Below, piece after piece: positions 53,110 to 62,605 of a stretch of DNA of 64,000 bases. Positions within the stretch are counted from its first letter, which is position 1, and every line of letters starts with the position of its first letter. A program made the translations under genes and the position numbers. Under the pieces are notes generated by a model. It saw nothing but the letters and a program-made list of their open reading frames with translations, was not told the DNA's origin and did no database searches. Origin of the DNA: an uncultured Roseburia sp. (GTDB taxonomy: Bacteria; Bacillota; Clostridia; Lachnospirales; Lachnospiraceae); the NCBI GenBank assembly GCA_934292805.1, contig CAKQXQ010000006.1:15193-79192 (forward strand), read 5' to 3'.

Positions 53110-54510
53110 TTATTCCTCCTGCATTACAGGATAGTACTTATTTAAAATCTTCGTATCAATACGATCCAGTTCTTCTCTCGGAAGCATCTTAAGAAGCTTC
53201 CATCCGATGTCTAAGGTCTCATCGATCGTACGGTTCTCATTCATTCCCTGTCCGACAAACTGCTGCTCGAATGCATTACCAAACTGCAGGTATTTCTTGT
53301 CTGCCGGAGACAGTTCATCCTCACCGATAACACTTGCCAAATCTCTTGCCTCCCCTACTTTCGCATAGGAAGAGAACAGCTGATTTGCTACATCCTGATG
53401 ATCTTCCCTTGTATATTTCGCCCCGATTCCGTCCTTCATCAGACGTGAAAGAGAAGGGAGCACATTGATCGGCGGATAAATCGTCTTCTGATGCAGGGAT
53501 CTTTCCAATACGATCTGCCCCTCTGTAATGTATCCGGTAAGATCCGGGATCGGATGTGTAATGTCGTCATTTGGCATGGTAAGGATTGGGATCTGAGTCA
53601 CCGATCCTGTTGATCCTTTTACAATTCCTGCACGCTCATATAATGCAGCAAGTTCGCTGTAGAGATATCCCGGATAACCTTTACGGCTTGGGATCTCCCC
53701 TTTTAAGGAAGAGACCTCACGCATTGCCTCTGCAAAAGAAGTCATATCTGTAAGAATGACAAGAATGTGCATGTTCTTTTCATATGCGAGATATTCTGCA
53801 GCCGTGAGGGCAACTTTCGGTGTGATAAGTCGCTCTACAACCGGGTCATTTGAGAGATTTAAAAACATTGCCACATGTGCACTCGCTCCACACTCTTCAA
53901 AGGTCCGCTTAAAATACTCCGCAACATCATATTTTACTCCCATCGCAGCAAAGACAATGGCAAATTCTTCATCCGAATCCTCTCCAAGGCTTGCCTGCTC
54001 CACGATCTGGGCTGCAAGCTTATCATGAGGAAGTCCGTTTCCTGAAAAGATAGGAAGCTTCTGCCCACGGATAAGTGTGGTCAGTCCATCGATTGCCGAA
54101 ATACCTGTCCGGATATAGTTTCTCGGATATTCCCTCATGCATGGATTCAGCGGCTGGCCATTTACATCCTTGTACACGCTGGCTTTCACAGGTCCAAGTC
54201 CATCGATTGGTTCTCCAAGTCCATTAAAGGTTCTGCCCAAAATCTCTTCTGACAATCCGATCATCATCGGGTGACCGGTAAGCTTTGTATGCGTGTTCAG
54301 AAGTGACATATCCGACGTGCTCTCAAACACCTGGATCACAGCTTTATCTTCATTGATCTCAACAATCCTGCCCAGCTTCTTCTCTCTTTTTTCATCCGTT
54401 CCGGTATTCACCCAGAATTCAACAATTTCATCATAGAAAGCATCCATAACGCCCTCTAGTGCAATAAGAGGACCGTTTATTTCGCTTAATCCCAAATATT
54501 CAATCGACAT
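53110..54510 (-). CDS. ntpB: V-type ATP synthase subunit B
   Basis: Non-catalytic nucleotide-binding subunit of the V1 head. 466 residues. It has GLGEPIDGLGPV near 107, RTGISAIDGLTTLIRGQKLPIFSGNGLPHDKLAAQI with the degenerate P-loop, and PILTMPNDDITHPIPDLTGYITEGQI. It lies 15 nt after subunit A. Confidence 0.97.
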   Translation of the reverse strand: MSIEYLGLSEINGPLIALEGVMDAFYDEIVEFWVNTGTDEKREKKLGRIVEINEDKAVIQVFESTSDMSLLNTHTKLTGHPMMIGLSEEILGRTFNGLGEPIDGLGPVKASVYKDVNGQPLNPCMREYPRNYIRTGISAIDGLTTLIRGQKLPIFSGNGLPHDKLAAQIVEQASLGEDSDEEFAIVFAAMGVKYDVAEYFKRTFEECGASAHVAMFLNLSNDPVVERLITPKVALTAAEYLAYEKNMHILVILTDMTSFAEAMREVSSLKGEIPSRKGYPGYLYSELAALYERAGIVKGSTGSVTQIPILTMPNDDITHPIPDLTGYITEGQIVLERSLHQKTIYPPINVLPSLSRLMKDGIGAKYTREDHQDVANQLFSSYAKVGEARDLASVIGEDELSPADKKYLQFGNAFEQQFVGQGMNENRTIDETLDIGWKLLKMLPREELDRIDTKILNKYYPVMQEE

Positions 54511-54525
54511 AGCAAAACTCCTTTA

Positions 54526-56292
54526 TTATGCATTCGTTTCGATCAGATGCCGGTAAAATTCATCGATCATTTTCCGATATTCATCGAATTTATTCAGATC
54601 TTTATTCGGCACATCGTATTTGATCGCGATCACTTTTTCAAAAACATCGCTTTCTCGCAGTAACGCCATCGGCATATTCATGTCGATCAGAACTTTGCAT
54701 TTTTCATATAAGTATAAAATCGTTTCCATCATTTTCAGCTGTTTTATCATAGGTACAAACGTATCTTCCGCATGGAATGCATTCTGCTGTAAGAAGCCGA
54801 GTCTGATCACCCTTGCGATCTCTAGCACAAGCTTCTGGTCATCCGGCAGAACATCACTTCCGATCAGCTTTACGATCTCATTCAACCGGTTCTCTGTCGT
54901 AAGAATATTTAAAATCTGATTTCTGCAATAGATAAAGTTGCTGCCGACACTGCCACTGTACCATGGTTCAAGATCATTGACATACTCTGAATAACTGGTC
55001 AGCCAGTTAATTGCCGGATAATGTCTTGCATAGGCGAGAGATTTATCAAGTGCAAGAAAACAACGCACAAAACGTTTCGTATTCTGCGTTACCGGTTCAG
55101 AGAAATCTCCTCCCTGTGGGGAAACTGCACCGATGATCGTTACACTTCCGTCTGTTCCGTTTAGATTCTCAACATATCCTGCCCTCTCATAGAATGCAGA
55201 AAGCCTGGATGCCAGATATGCCGGGAATCCCTCCTCAGCAGGCATTTCTTCCAGTCGTCCCGAAAGCTCCCTTAATGCCTCAGCCCAGCGGGATGTGGAA
55301 TCTGCCATGATCGCAACATGATATCCCATATCTCTGTAATACTCTGCCAGTGTGATCCCTGTATAAATACTTGCCTCTCTGGCCGCAACCGGCATATTAG
55401 AAGTATTGGCGATCAAAGTCGTTCGTTCCATCAGAAGATTGCCCGATTTTGGATCCACCAGTTCCCCAAATTCCTCTAAAACGTTGGTCATTTCATTGCC
55501 ACGCTCTCCGCAGCCAATGTAAATGATCACATCTGCATCACACCATTTGGCAAGCTGATGCTGTGTCATTGTCTTTCCGGTTCCGAATCCACCCGGAAGT
55601 GCTGCTGTTCCACCTTTTGCGATTGGAAAAAGTGTATCCAGGATCCTCTGTCCTGTTACGAGCGGACGGTCTGCCGGATAACGTTTTTCGATCGGTCTTG
55701 GAATACGGATCGGCCATTTCTGTGTCATGGTAAGCGGGACAAGCTCTCCCTTCGCATTCTCGATCGTTACAAGCTCCTGGTCTATATTGTAGCTGCCATC
55801 CGGCTGTACCTTACGGACAATCCCTTCTGTACCGGGCGGAACCATAACTTTGTGCAAAATAGATTTCGTCTCCGGGACTTCTGCGATCACACTTCCGGAA
55901 CGCACATAATCTCCTTCTTTTACCGTGATATGTGTCTCCCAGAGCTTCTCCTTATCAAGCGGTGTCACATTCACTCCTGTCGGAATAAATGCTCCGTTTC
56001 CTTCTGCGATTTTCTCTAACGGACGTTCGATCCCATCAAAAATATTGTGAATGATACCCGGTGCAAGTGTCACACAGATTGCACCACCGGTACCCTCTAC
56101 GTCTTCTCCCGGATGCAGACCCGATGTTTCCTCATACACCTGGATCGTCGTCTTTTCTTTTGTCAGACCGATCACTTCACCAACCAGCCGTTTTTCTCCG
56201 ACATAGACCATCTCAGACATTTTAAAACCAAGATTGCCTTTCAGTGAGATAACCGGTCCGTTAATTCCATAGATTTTTCCTGTGATTCCCAT
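54526..56292 (-). CDS. ntpA: V-type ATP synthase subunit A (catalytic)
   Basis: Catalytic subunit of V1. 588 residues. Walker A is PGGFGTGKT near 233; GCGERGNEMTNVLEEF and MADSTSRWAEALRELSGRLEEMPAEEG follow, along with the A-subunit insertion (about 115-195). The gene follows subunit E by 60 nt. Confidence 0.97.
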   Translation of the reverse strand: MGITGKIYGINGPVISLKGNLGFKMSEMVYVGEKRLVGEVIGLTKEKTTIQVYEETSGLHPGEDVEGTGGAICVTLAPGIIHNIFDGIERPLEKIAEGNGAFIPTGVNVTPLDKEKLWETHITVKEGDYVRSGSVIAEVPETKSILHKVMVPPGTEGIVRKVQPDGSYNIDQELVTIENAKGELVPLTMTQKWPIRIPRPIEKRYPADRPLVTGQRILDTLFPIAKGGTAALPGGFGTGKTMTQHQLAKWCDADVIIYIGCGERGNEMTNVLEEFGELVDPKSGNLLMERTTLIANTSNMPVAAREASIYTGITLAEYYRDMGYHVAIMADSTSRWAEALRELSGRLEEMPAEEGFPAYLASRLSAFYERAGYVENLNGTDGSVTIIGAVSPQGGDFSEPVTQNTKRFVRCFLALDKSLAYARHYPAINWLTSYSEYVNDLEPWYSGSVGSNFIYCRNQILNILTTENRLNEIVKLIGSDVLPDDQKLVLEIARVIRLGFLQQNAFHAEDTFVPMIKQLKMMETILYLYEKCKVLIDMNMPMALLRESDVFEKVIAIKYDVPNKDLNKFDEYRKMIDEFYRHLIETNA

Positions 56293-56352
56293 ATTAAAAC
56301 CTTCTTGTGATTTTTCAATAATTACAGATTACCAGTTCCTGTCTGCACAGTT

Positions 56353-56919
56353 TTAAAAAGAATAGTTCTCCCACTCATTCCTGATCTTACTTGTGAAAGA
56401 CTCATCGATCAGAATATTCTTTGAACGGATCACCGCACGGATGCCACCCATAAAATCCATCTGGCTCATGGTAAGTGTGCACGCCGTCTTTTCTTCCAGC
56501 CTCTCTTTGAGTGCCGCATCTGTCTCATTTAAGTAGATCGTGACCTCTTCCCCTCTTGCAAACCGCACAGCATTCTTTATCTTCTGTTCCAGATATGCTT
56601 CATATTCTCCGGTCTTTTGATATTCTTTCAGCAGCTGTTCTACTCTGGCAAATAATATCTTTTTCTTTTCTTCTTCTACTTTATGATATTCTTTTTTGAA
56701 AAGCAGTGTCTGCTCGGAAATCCCACGATTGACTTCTTTACGGATCTGTTCTTCTTCAATTCGCTCTTCCGTAGACTGTTCCCTGATTTTCTGCTTTTCG
56801 TATTCTTCCAGACTTTCCTGATAATTCTTCTTATATTCCTCCAGCATGGCCTCGCTCTTTTTTCCTGCTGTTTCGAGCACTGCTTTGTGGAACAGTTCCA
56901 GCTTTTCGTTATTATCCAT
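56353..56919 (-). CDS. ntpE: V-type ATP synthase subunit E
   Basis: Peripheral stalk subunit. 188 residues, with a long Glu/Lys-rich helix (about 1-110) and a C-terminal globular part ending MGGIRAVIRSKNILIDESFTSKI, the typical E-subunit end. The ATG at 56919 has AGAGGG 5 nt upstream; a GTG at 56934 lies before that site and overlaps subunit F. Confidence 0.92.
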   Translation of the reverse strand: MDNNEKLELFHKAVLETAGKKSEAMLEEYKKNYQESLEEYEKQKIREQSTEERIEEEQIRKEVNRGISEQTLLFKKEYHKVEEEKKKILFARVEQLLKEYQKTGEYEAYLEQKIKNAVRFARGEEVTIYLNETDAALKERLEEKTACTLTMSQMDFMGGIRAVIRSKNILIDESFTSKIRNEWENYSF

Positions 56920-56933
56920 ATCTGCCCTCTGCA

Positions 56934-57242
56934 CTATAATTTTAATCCGATTGCCTGATTCACATAATCTGTGATAAAGTTCTGGCTTCGTCCGGTTCCA
57001 TGACGATCCGGTATCTCTACAAATAACGGTGTCCTGTAATCCATCTTCATATGATTTACGATCTCCGGAAAGTCTCTTCCAAACTTTTCTGTCAGGAGAA
57101 CGATTCCGATTTCTTTATCCGAAACCACATTGGCAAGCGCTTTTTTCAGTTCTTCTTTTTCATGGACAACCACGCCTTCCACTCCGGCTAACCGCATGCC
57201 GGTGTAGGTGTCGACGTTGTCACTGATGAGAAACATTTTCAT
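56934..57242 (-). CDS. ntpG: V-type ATP synthase subunit F
   Basis: 102 residues. Small Rossmann-like rotor subunit, called F in the V-type scheme and G in the enterococcal Ntp scheme. MFLISDNVDTYTGMRLAGVEG and EIGIVLLTEKFGRDFPEIV match the family. It lies 24 nt after subunit K. Confidence 0.9.
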   Translation of the reverse strand: MKMFLISDNVDTYTGMRLAGVEGVVVHEKEELKKALANVVSDKEIGIVLLTEKFGRDFPEIVNHMKMDYRTPLFVEIPDRHGTGRSQNFITDYVNQAIGLKL

Positions 57243-57266
57243 CCGCCTATCCTCCGGAACCTGTTT

Positions 57267-57689
57267 TTATCCAAGAATTGAGAATGAGATCAAAAGACCA
57301 TACAATGCGATAGATTCAGCCAGTGCAACGAAGATCAGTGCTTTACCCATGATACTGGAATCCTCGCTTAATGCTCCGATTGCTGCACTTGCCGCACTTG
57401 CTACTGCCACACCCGCACCGATACAGGAAAGCCCTGTAGAGAGTGCTGCTGCCAGATATCTCCATCCTTCCACTGCTGATGCCGCACTTGAGGCTGTTGT
57501 CTCTGCTGCAAATACTTCTCCGGAGAACAGCATCATGTCAGCTACTACGACTGTTCCAAAGAACAGAAGAATGCCAAAAGCCAGTGACGCCTTTGTGCTT
57601 CCTTCCTTTTTCTTTCCAAGTAAATATCCGCCATATGGGATTCCCATGCTAAATACTAAAATTGCAACTAAAATTACTTTTGTCATCAT
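57267..57689 (-). CDS. ntpK: V-type ATP synthase subunit K (membrane rotor ring)
   Basis: 140 residues, four predicted helices. The ion-binding Glu is in VALAESIALYGLLI near residue 127. The first hairpin is degenerate and carries no such Glu. The adjacent hairpin reads GAGVAVASAASAAIGAL, where Na+-binding rings usually have a Gln, suggesting protons instead of sodium. The linker AAETTASSAASAVEG between the two hairpins is unusually Ala/Ser-rich. It starts 3 nt after subunit I ends. Confidence 0.92.
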   Translation of the reverse strand: MMTKVILVAILVFSMGIPYGGYLLGKKKEGSTKASLAFGILLFFGTVVVADMMLFSGEVFAAETTASSAASAVEGWRYLAAALSTGLSCIGAGVAVASAASAAIGALSEDSSIMGKALIFVALAESIALYGLLISFSILG

Positions 57690-57692
57690 TTT

Positions 57693-59612
57693 CTAACCCT
57701 CCTGATTTTCCTTCTTAAAATATGCTTTAAACGGTTTTCCGGAACCTTTATAAAATCTGCTGAACATCTCATAATATTCAAGACGCAGTACCTGAATGCC
57801 GACAACCAGTCCTTCTAATGCAGTTACTACGATATTTCCGAGAACGACAATGATCCAGTTCGGTGAACCACTCTCATATCCGGCCAGTGTAAGAACGACT
57901 CCCATCATTCCTGCATGGCTGAGTGCAAACGCTCCGACACGGACAAAGGAAATACTGTTTGTCGCGTAACTCAATACCACATCAAAAAGTTCTACCAACG
58001 CCTCTACCAGGTACATTGCAAAGCTTCCCTCCGGCATGATCTTGGATTTTCTCTCTACCAGATTGGAAAGCGGCTCTTTGAACATGATCGCAACGAGCGG
58101 GATTCCTACTGCCGCAGCCAGAATTCCCGTAGCTGGGATCGTATGTCCCGTGATATATAAAACAATGCAGATAACCGCTGTTCCATAACAGATGATACCG
58201 GCGATCCCACTCTGGCTGAACAGGACGTTGCCAAGTTCTTTTGCCCTCACCGCATTCACGATCTGGATCACCATTGCAATAAGGATCAGGATCATTCCGA
58301 ATCCGACTGCAAGCATCAGTGTCGTCATGATATTGTCCATCGGACGCATCCAGACAGGCTGCAGTTTATCTTCAAAGCCAAAAATACTGCCATACATAAA
58401 TCCGAAAAAGGTGGACCAGATACCTGCAATGGAAATAATCCCTGCGAGGTTCATCTTCTTAATCTTATATAAAAGAAATCCTCCGATGCACAAAAACAGT
58501 CCCTGTCCAACATCACCAAACATTACTCCGAACATAAAGGTGTAAGTTAATGCGATAAAGATCGTCGGATCCATCTCATTGTATGCCGGCAGTCCATACA
58601 TCTGTACAAACATCTCGAATGGCTTAAAGACCTTCGGATTCTTCAGCTTCGTCGGCGGATATGCCGTCAGCTTTGCATCCACATCTTCTTCAATAATATG
58701 GATCTTATCATCAGCCGCTGTCTCCTGTTCAAAAGCCTTCGCATCTTCTGTCGTCATCCAGCCATATAAAATATAGAACTCGCTTCCATCATGTTTTGGC
58801 TTTGTACACACTGCGTATTTTCGTATGTCAAAGTTTTCACAATAATTTTCCAACGAAAAATAAGCATTCTGCAACTTCTCACGATGCTTTGCAAGCTCAT
58901 CATGAAGACACGCCGACAGCCTCTCATTCTCTGCCTCTTTCTCCTTTAAAACCCGCTCCGCTTCTTCGTAAGCAAGTTCCGGTGTCCCGTCAAAGGAATC
59001 CGGAATATATAGCTTTTCAAAATGAAAAGACAGGCAGACTGCGTCTACATCCACTGCAAATGCTTTCGGTACGAAATACACACCCCATACATAATTCTCA
59101 TCACTCTTGCACTGATAAAATAATGCATAATCCGTATCATGGAAATACTTCTCCAGCTTTGGATAATAATCTCTTGAAATCCTTCCAAATCTGAAATCAA
59201 TAAAATGGAAATTCAAAATCTTGCGGAATTCATAATCCAGCTCCCTGAACGGTGCGATCTGTTCCATAAGACTTTGTATCTCAAGTCTCTCTTTTTTTAA
59301 TTTTTCCTGCTTTGTCAGGATCTCATCCGCAAGCGTATATGTCGCATTTACGATCTGTTCTGCCTCTTTTGGCCTGACATTCTTCACTTCTGTCACAGGC
59401 TCGTCTTTCAGATATTCCCATAACTGCTTTGCCCTCGCATATGCTTCCTTATACACATTGGTCTCGACAAATGGTCTGACACTTGCAAGCGTATTAAGGC
59501 TTGCCATGGCATTCTCAAAATGAATGTCATATTTGCTAAAATACTTCCCCATTGCACGGTCAATATCACTCTTTGGGCCCGTAATATGGAGCAGCTTCAT
59601 CTTCTCAACCAA
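57693..59612 (-). CDS. ntpI: V-type ATP synthase subunit I (stator membrane subunit)
   Basis: 639 residues. An N-terminal cytoplasmic half (about 1-330) with coiled coils is followed by about eight membrane helices. It carries the family's membrane signatures FGVMFGDVGQGLFLCIGGF and SFVRVGAFALSHAGMMGVV. It forms the half-channels facing the K ring. Confidence 0.95.
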   Translation of the reverse strand: MVEKMKLLHITGPKSDIDRAMGKYFSKYDIHFENAMASLNTLASVRPFVETNVYKEAYARAKQLWEYLKDEPVTEVKNVRPKEAEQIVNATYTLADEILTKQEKLKKERLEIQSLMEQIAPFRELDYEFRKILNFHFIDFRFGRISRDYYPKLEKYFHDTDYALFYQCKSDENYVWGVYFVPKAFAVDVDAVCLSFHFEKLYIPDSFDGTPELAYEEAERVLKEKEAENERLSACLHDELAKHREKLQNAYFSLENYCENFDIRKYAVCTKPKHDGSEFYILYGWMTTEDAKAFEQETAADDKIHIIEEDVDAKLTAYPPTKLKNPKVFKPFEMFVQMYGLPAYNEMDPTIFIALTYTFMFGVMFGDVGQGLFLCIGGFLLYKIKKMNLAGIISIAGIWSTFFGFMYGSIFGFEDKLQPVWMRPMDNIMTTLMLAVGFGMILILIAMVIQIVNAVRAKELGNVLFSQSGIAGIICYGTAVICIVLYITGHTIPATGILAAAVGIPLVAIMFKEPLSNLVERKSKIMPEGSFAMYLVEALVELFDVVLSYATNSISFVRVGAFALSHAGMMGVVLTLAGYESGSPNWIIVVLGNIVVTALEGLVVGIQVLRLEYYEMFSRFYKGSGKPFKAYFKKENQEG

Positions 59613-59660
59613 GTAATCCCCTCCTGTTCTTCTCCATTTATATTAATCGACATCTTCCTG

Positions 59661-60698
59661 CTATAAGATAAGGATCATCTCCCGGATCTCCCTCGCCGGT
59701 ATCTGATATCGCACTCCTTCAAGAATCGTAGTCAGCCTGTCGATCTCTATTTCTTTTTCTTCCAGATACTTAAACACCGGTGCAATAGAATACGGATATT
59801 TCCTGCACAGCCTGTCATATGTCTTCGCTTTTATCTTTGAAAATGTGATCTCTTCCCGCATGGAAACCAGTGGATTCTTCTCTGTCACATAGACACTCTT
59901 TCGCAGAATTTCAAGCAACTGCTCCACTGATTCTGCCTCTGTCATCTGTTCAAGTTCCGTCTTCTTCAGCCTGTACCGGACCGGGATCAGATTCGCTTCG
60001 ATCTCCCTTGGCTTCATGGAATAAAACTGCTTCGACCGGTAGATCCACATAATATTCTGCCAGTCGATCTCCGTTCCGATCAGTTCCCTAAGAATCTTCT
60101 TCATTCTCTGATCCCGAATCTTTCCAATCTTCTTCCATGCCATCTGATAATAAAAAATATCGAGTGCAAACGCCATGTCTCCACTCTCCATACTCTCACT
60201 TTCTGCGAAACGCAAAAATAAATTTTCATAAGGCGTACCAAGAAGTGCATTACTCAACTCCTGAAGGCTTCTCGCCTGTGTTACCACTCCTGTGTCAAAA
60301 CTGGAATGCCTGTCAAAAATCGTTTTCAGATACTCCGTGTCGCGTTCCTTCCCTCCATGTAACGCAACATCTAAGCATTTCTTCAATATATTCGTCTCAT
60401 ATCTTAAGAAAAGAAGCTCCAGTCCGCTCTTTGGCTCACTGTCTGCGAACTGATACAGCTTCTTATAATCCAGATAAAGGGAATTGTGAAGTATTGCCTC
60501 CACCTGTGACCTGTGATGGATCTCCTCGTGACTTTCATATATCTCATGGTATCCTGCGGATTCTTTCAGATATGAAATAAAATCGTCCACCGTCTCAAGC
60601 TCTGTCAGATAACTTAATTCTTCACTGGTAAGGAGTCTTCCATGCATGGCTTTTGTCTTCGTGACAAGTCCGCTGTATTGTAATAAACCACCCGCCAT
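59661..60698 (-). CDS. ntpC: V-type ATP synthase subunit C (AC39 / d type)
   Basis: 345 residues, all-helical. Couples the central stalk to the K ring. Recognised by its start (YSGLVTKTKAMHGRLLTSEEL), the internal repeats of helical bundles and its place between the H-type subunit and subunit I. Confidence 0.93.
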   Translation of the reverse strand: MAGGLLQYSGLVTKTKAMHGRLLTSEELSYLTELETVDDFISYLKESAGYHEIYESHEEIHHRSQVEAILHNSLYLDYKKLYQFADSEPKSGLELLFLRYETNILKKCLDVALHGGKERDTEYLKTIFDRHSSFDTGVVTQARSLQELSNALLGTPYENLFLRFAESESMESGDMAFALDIFYYQMAWKKIGKIRDQRMKKILRELIGTEIDWQNIMWIYRSKQFYSMKPREIEANLIPVRYRLKKTELEQMTEAESVEQLLEILRKSVYVTEKNPLVSMREEITFSKIKAKTYDRLCRKYPYSIAPVFKYLEEKEIEIDRLTTILEGVRYQIPAREIREMILIL

Positions 60699-60712
60699 AT
60701 TTTCTTCTCCTT

Positions 60713-61024
60713 CTATTCTGATAAGATCCGGTGTACTACCTCCATCGCCATCTCTTCCTGCTCTTTTTCAAACCGGTCTGACAGTTGTTCCTTCGCAAGC
60801 TGCAGCTGTTCCTTCTCTATTTTCAGCTTATCATCCGCTTCCTGCTGCAATTTGCCTTTCAACTTTTCCATCTTCTCCCGTCTCATCGAAGCATACTTCT
60901 CATCCAGCTTCCTCTTGTCCTGCTCTAACTGCACTTCAAGCTGCTTCTTCCGGTCATCCGCATCTTCGATCAGGTGATTGGCCTTCTCTTCGATCTCGTT
61001 TAATTTTTCCAGAATCTCATTCAT
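60713..61024 (-). CDS. V-type ATPase peripheral-stalk subunit (G/H-like, NtpF position)
   Basis: 103 residues, almost wholly one charged coiled coil (KLNEIEEKANHLIEDADDRK onward) with high Glu, Lys and Gln. It pairs with subunit E in the peripheral stalk by family precedent. First gene of the operon. The ATG at 61024 has AAGGGG 8 nt upstream; the frame is open from 61057. Confidence 0.85.
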   Translation of the reverse strand: MNEILEKLNEIEEKANHLIEDADDRKKQLEVQLEQDKRKLDEKYASMRREKMEKLKGKLQQEADDKLKIEKEQLQLAKEQLSDRFEKEQEEMAMEVVHRILSE

Positions 61025-61083
61025 ATAAAAACCCCTTTTTATATCTTCTACGTTCAAGTCAATCGTTTATACAATTAACATGA

Positions 61084-61112
61084 ATTATAGACTTTTTTCC
61101 ACCAATTGTCTA
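61084..61112 (-). promoter_or_regulatory. Promoter of the V-type ATPase operon
   Basis: Minus-strand -35 TAGACA (61107-61112), 17-nt spacer, consensus -10 TATAAT (61084-61089), 60 nt before the first ATG. Confidence 0.75.
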
Positions 61113-61125
61113 TCTTATTTTCCTT

Positions 61126-61794
61126 TTATCTGGATTTTTCCTCGGTAAAATTCTTAGTCTTTATCTCAATTGTTCCCAGTCCGCATTCAAGTGCAATCGT
61201 TCCTTTTGCGTCTGGATTCTGGATTGTTTTTTCAGATATAAATGTTCCAATTGCATGATCGTTCATTTTAACTTTTCCAAGTGCGCAGGATACCTTATAA
61301 TTATAGTCGCTTTCTTTTGCATCCAGTGCAAGCTTCACCTGTCCGACACCACACTCCACTGTCAGATCATGTTCTATTCTGCCTTCATAATCACATTTTC
61401 CTACGCCGCATTCAATTGATACATCTTCTGCCTGTATAGCACAAAGGCTGGCTTTTCCGGCTCCGACTTCAAGTTCTAAGCATTCCATGACTGTGATATT
61501 CTCTGCTGTCAGTTTTCCCGCACCGATTGAAACAGACATATTTTCAAACTGCTTGTTCTCCGGAATCCGGACGATAATCTCATCTGTTTCTTCTCTCGAG
61601 CCTCTTTTATTTTTATTGTAAGTAATATTCAATTTATTTTCCTTTTGGGTAATATTATAATACTTTTTTTCCCCCTTTAACAGAATAACCTTTAATTCAT
61701 TCAAATCTTCTGTTTTCTGCAAGATTAAATTTGCCGCACCGATTTTAATCCTGATATCTTTGATTTCTTCTGCTAGAAATGTTTGTTCATCCAT
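61126..61794 (-). CDS. DUF4097-like beta-repeat protein
   Basis: 222 residues. Built of repeated short strands with a recurring GAGK/GVGK pattern (SVSIGAGKLTAENI, EVGAGKASL, ECGVGKCDYEG, ECGVGQVKL, ECGLGTIEI), the beta-helix-like DUF4097 build. No membrane helix or signal peptide is visible. It lies 94 nt after the LiaF-like gene and probably belongs to the same operon. The ATG at 61794 is preferred over a TTG at 61818; the ribosome binding site is weak either way. Confidence 0.78.
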   Translation of the reverse strand: MDEQTFLAEEIKDIRIKIGAANLILQKTEDLNELKVILLKGEKKYYNITQKENKLNITYNKNKRGSREETDEIIVRIPENKQFENMSVSIGAGKLTAENITVMECLELEVGAGKASLCAIQAEDVSIECGVGKCDYEGRIEHDLTVECGVGQVKLALDAKESDYNYKVSCALGKVKMNDHAIGTFISEKTIQNPDAKGTIALECGLGTIEIKTKNFTEEKSR

Positions 61795-61888
61795 GTCTTC
61801 TGCCTGCCTTATTTCCAATTTATAGCCTTACTGATCCCTGTCTGCATACACGTTCCAATTTGACTTTTGATTTTCTCTCATCCTTTTT

Positions 61889-62605
61889 TCAGATATAGTA
61901 TATGTTAATCTCTCCAAAGCACGTTTCACCTTTCAACTTTAAAGTGTTGTTGCTGCTTCCCTCACACATTCCATGTGTTTTAACATTTCCAAACGTCTGT
62001 CCGATGTTGTTATCTGTTTTCCATTCTTTTGGAATATAAAGATTTACTTCACCAAAGCTATTGTCCACTTTGATTTTTGCATTTCCGGACTGAATAATTG
62101 CATTGTCAAAGTATACCGTCAGTGAACCAAAGCTATTGTCTATATCTGCCATGCAGAAGTTATCGGAATTCACATATTTGATAGCTGTTCCAAAATTATT
62201 GTCTATCCTGATATTTTCGCCAATGTATTTCTCATTTTCGTCACTGTTCCCATCACTGTCATATTCAAAAGAAATCGAAGGTCTGTATCCACCCTTTTTT
62301 TTGAAGATTAAGGAAAGTCCAATGCTTCCAAGCAATGCCGCACCTAAAACTGTCCACGGTGTGAGTGCAGTGATCCCAAGCTGATCATCATATAAGATGC
62401 ATATAAATGCGATTGAGAACAGGATCTCCCAGAAATTCACATTGCGGATGCCATTTAAAAAGAGCCAGATAAAAAATACCGTCAGTAATACACTGAAAAC
62501 ACTGATTTCCGGCATGATCCAGATTTTGCTGACTACTACATAAACTGCTGCAAGAATAAAAAATAATCCCCATAAAATTTTACTGTTGTTTTTTCTTAAT
62601 TTCAT
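61889..62605 (-). CDS. LiaF-like membrane protein with toast-rack C-terminal domain
   Basis: 238 residues. Four membrane helices (about 10-105) are followed by a beta-rich C-terminal domain with repeats NNFGTAIKYV, NSFGSLTVYF and NSFGEVNLYI, the pattern of LiaF/VraT-like and DUF5668-type proteins. Such proteins modulate envelope-stress signalling. Its start overlaps the stop of the LytTR gene by 4 nt. Confidence 0.85.
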   Translation of the reverse strand: MKLRKNNSKILWGLFFILAAVYVVVSKIWIMPEISVFSVLLTVFFIWLFLNGIRNVNFWEILFSIAFICILYDDQLGITALTPWTVLGAALLGSIGLSLIFKKKGGYRPSISFEYDSDGNSDENEKYIGENIRIDNNFGTAIKYVNSDNFCMADIDNSFGSLTVYFDNAIIQSGNAKIKVDNSFGEVNLYIPKEWKTDNNIGQTFGNVKTHGMCEGSSNNTLKLKGETCFGEINIYYI

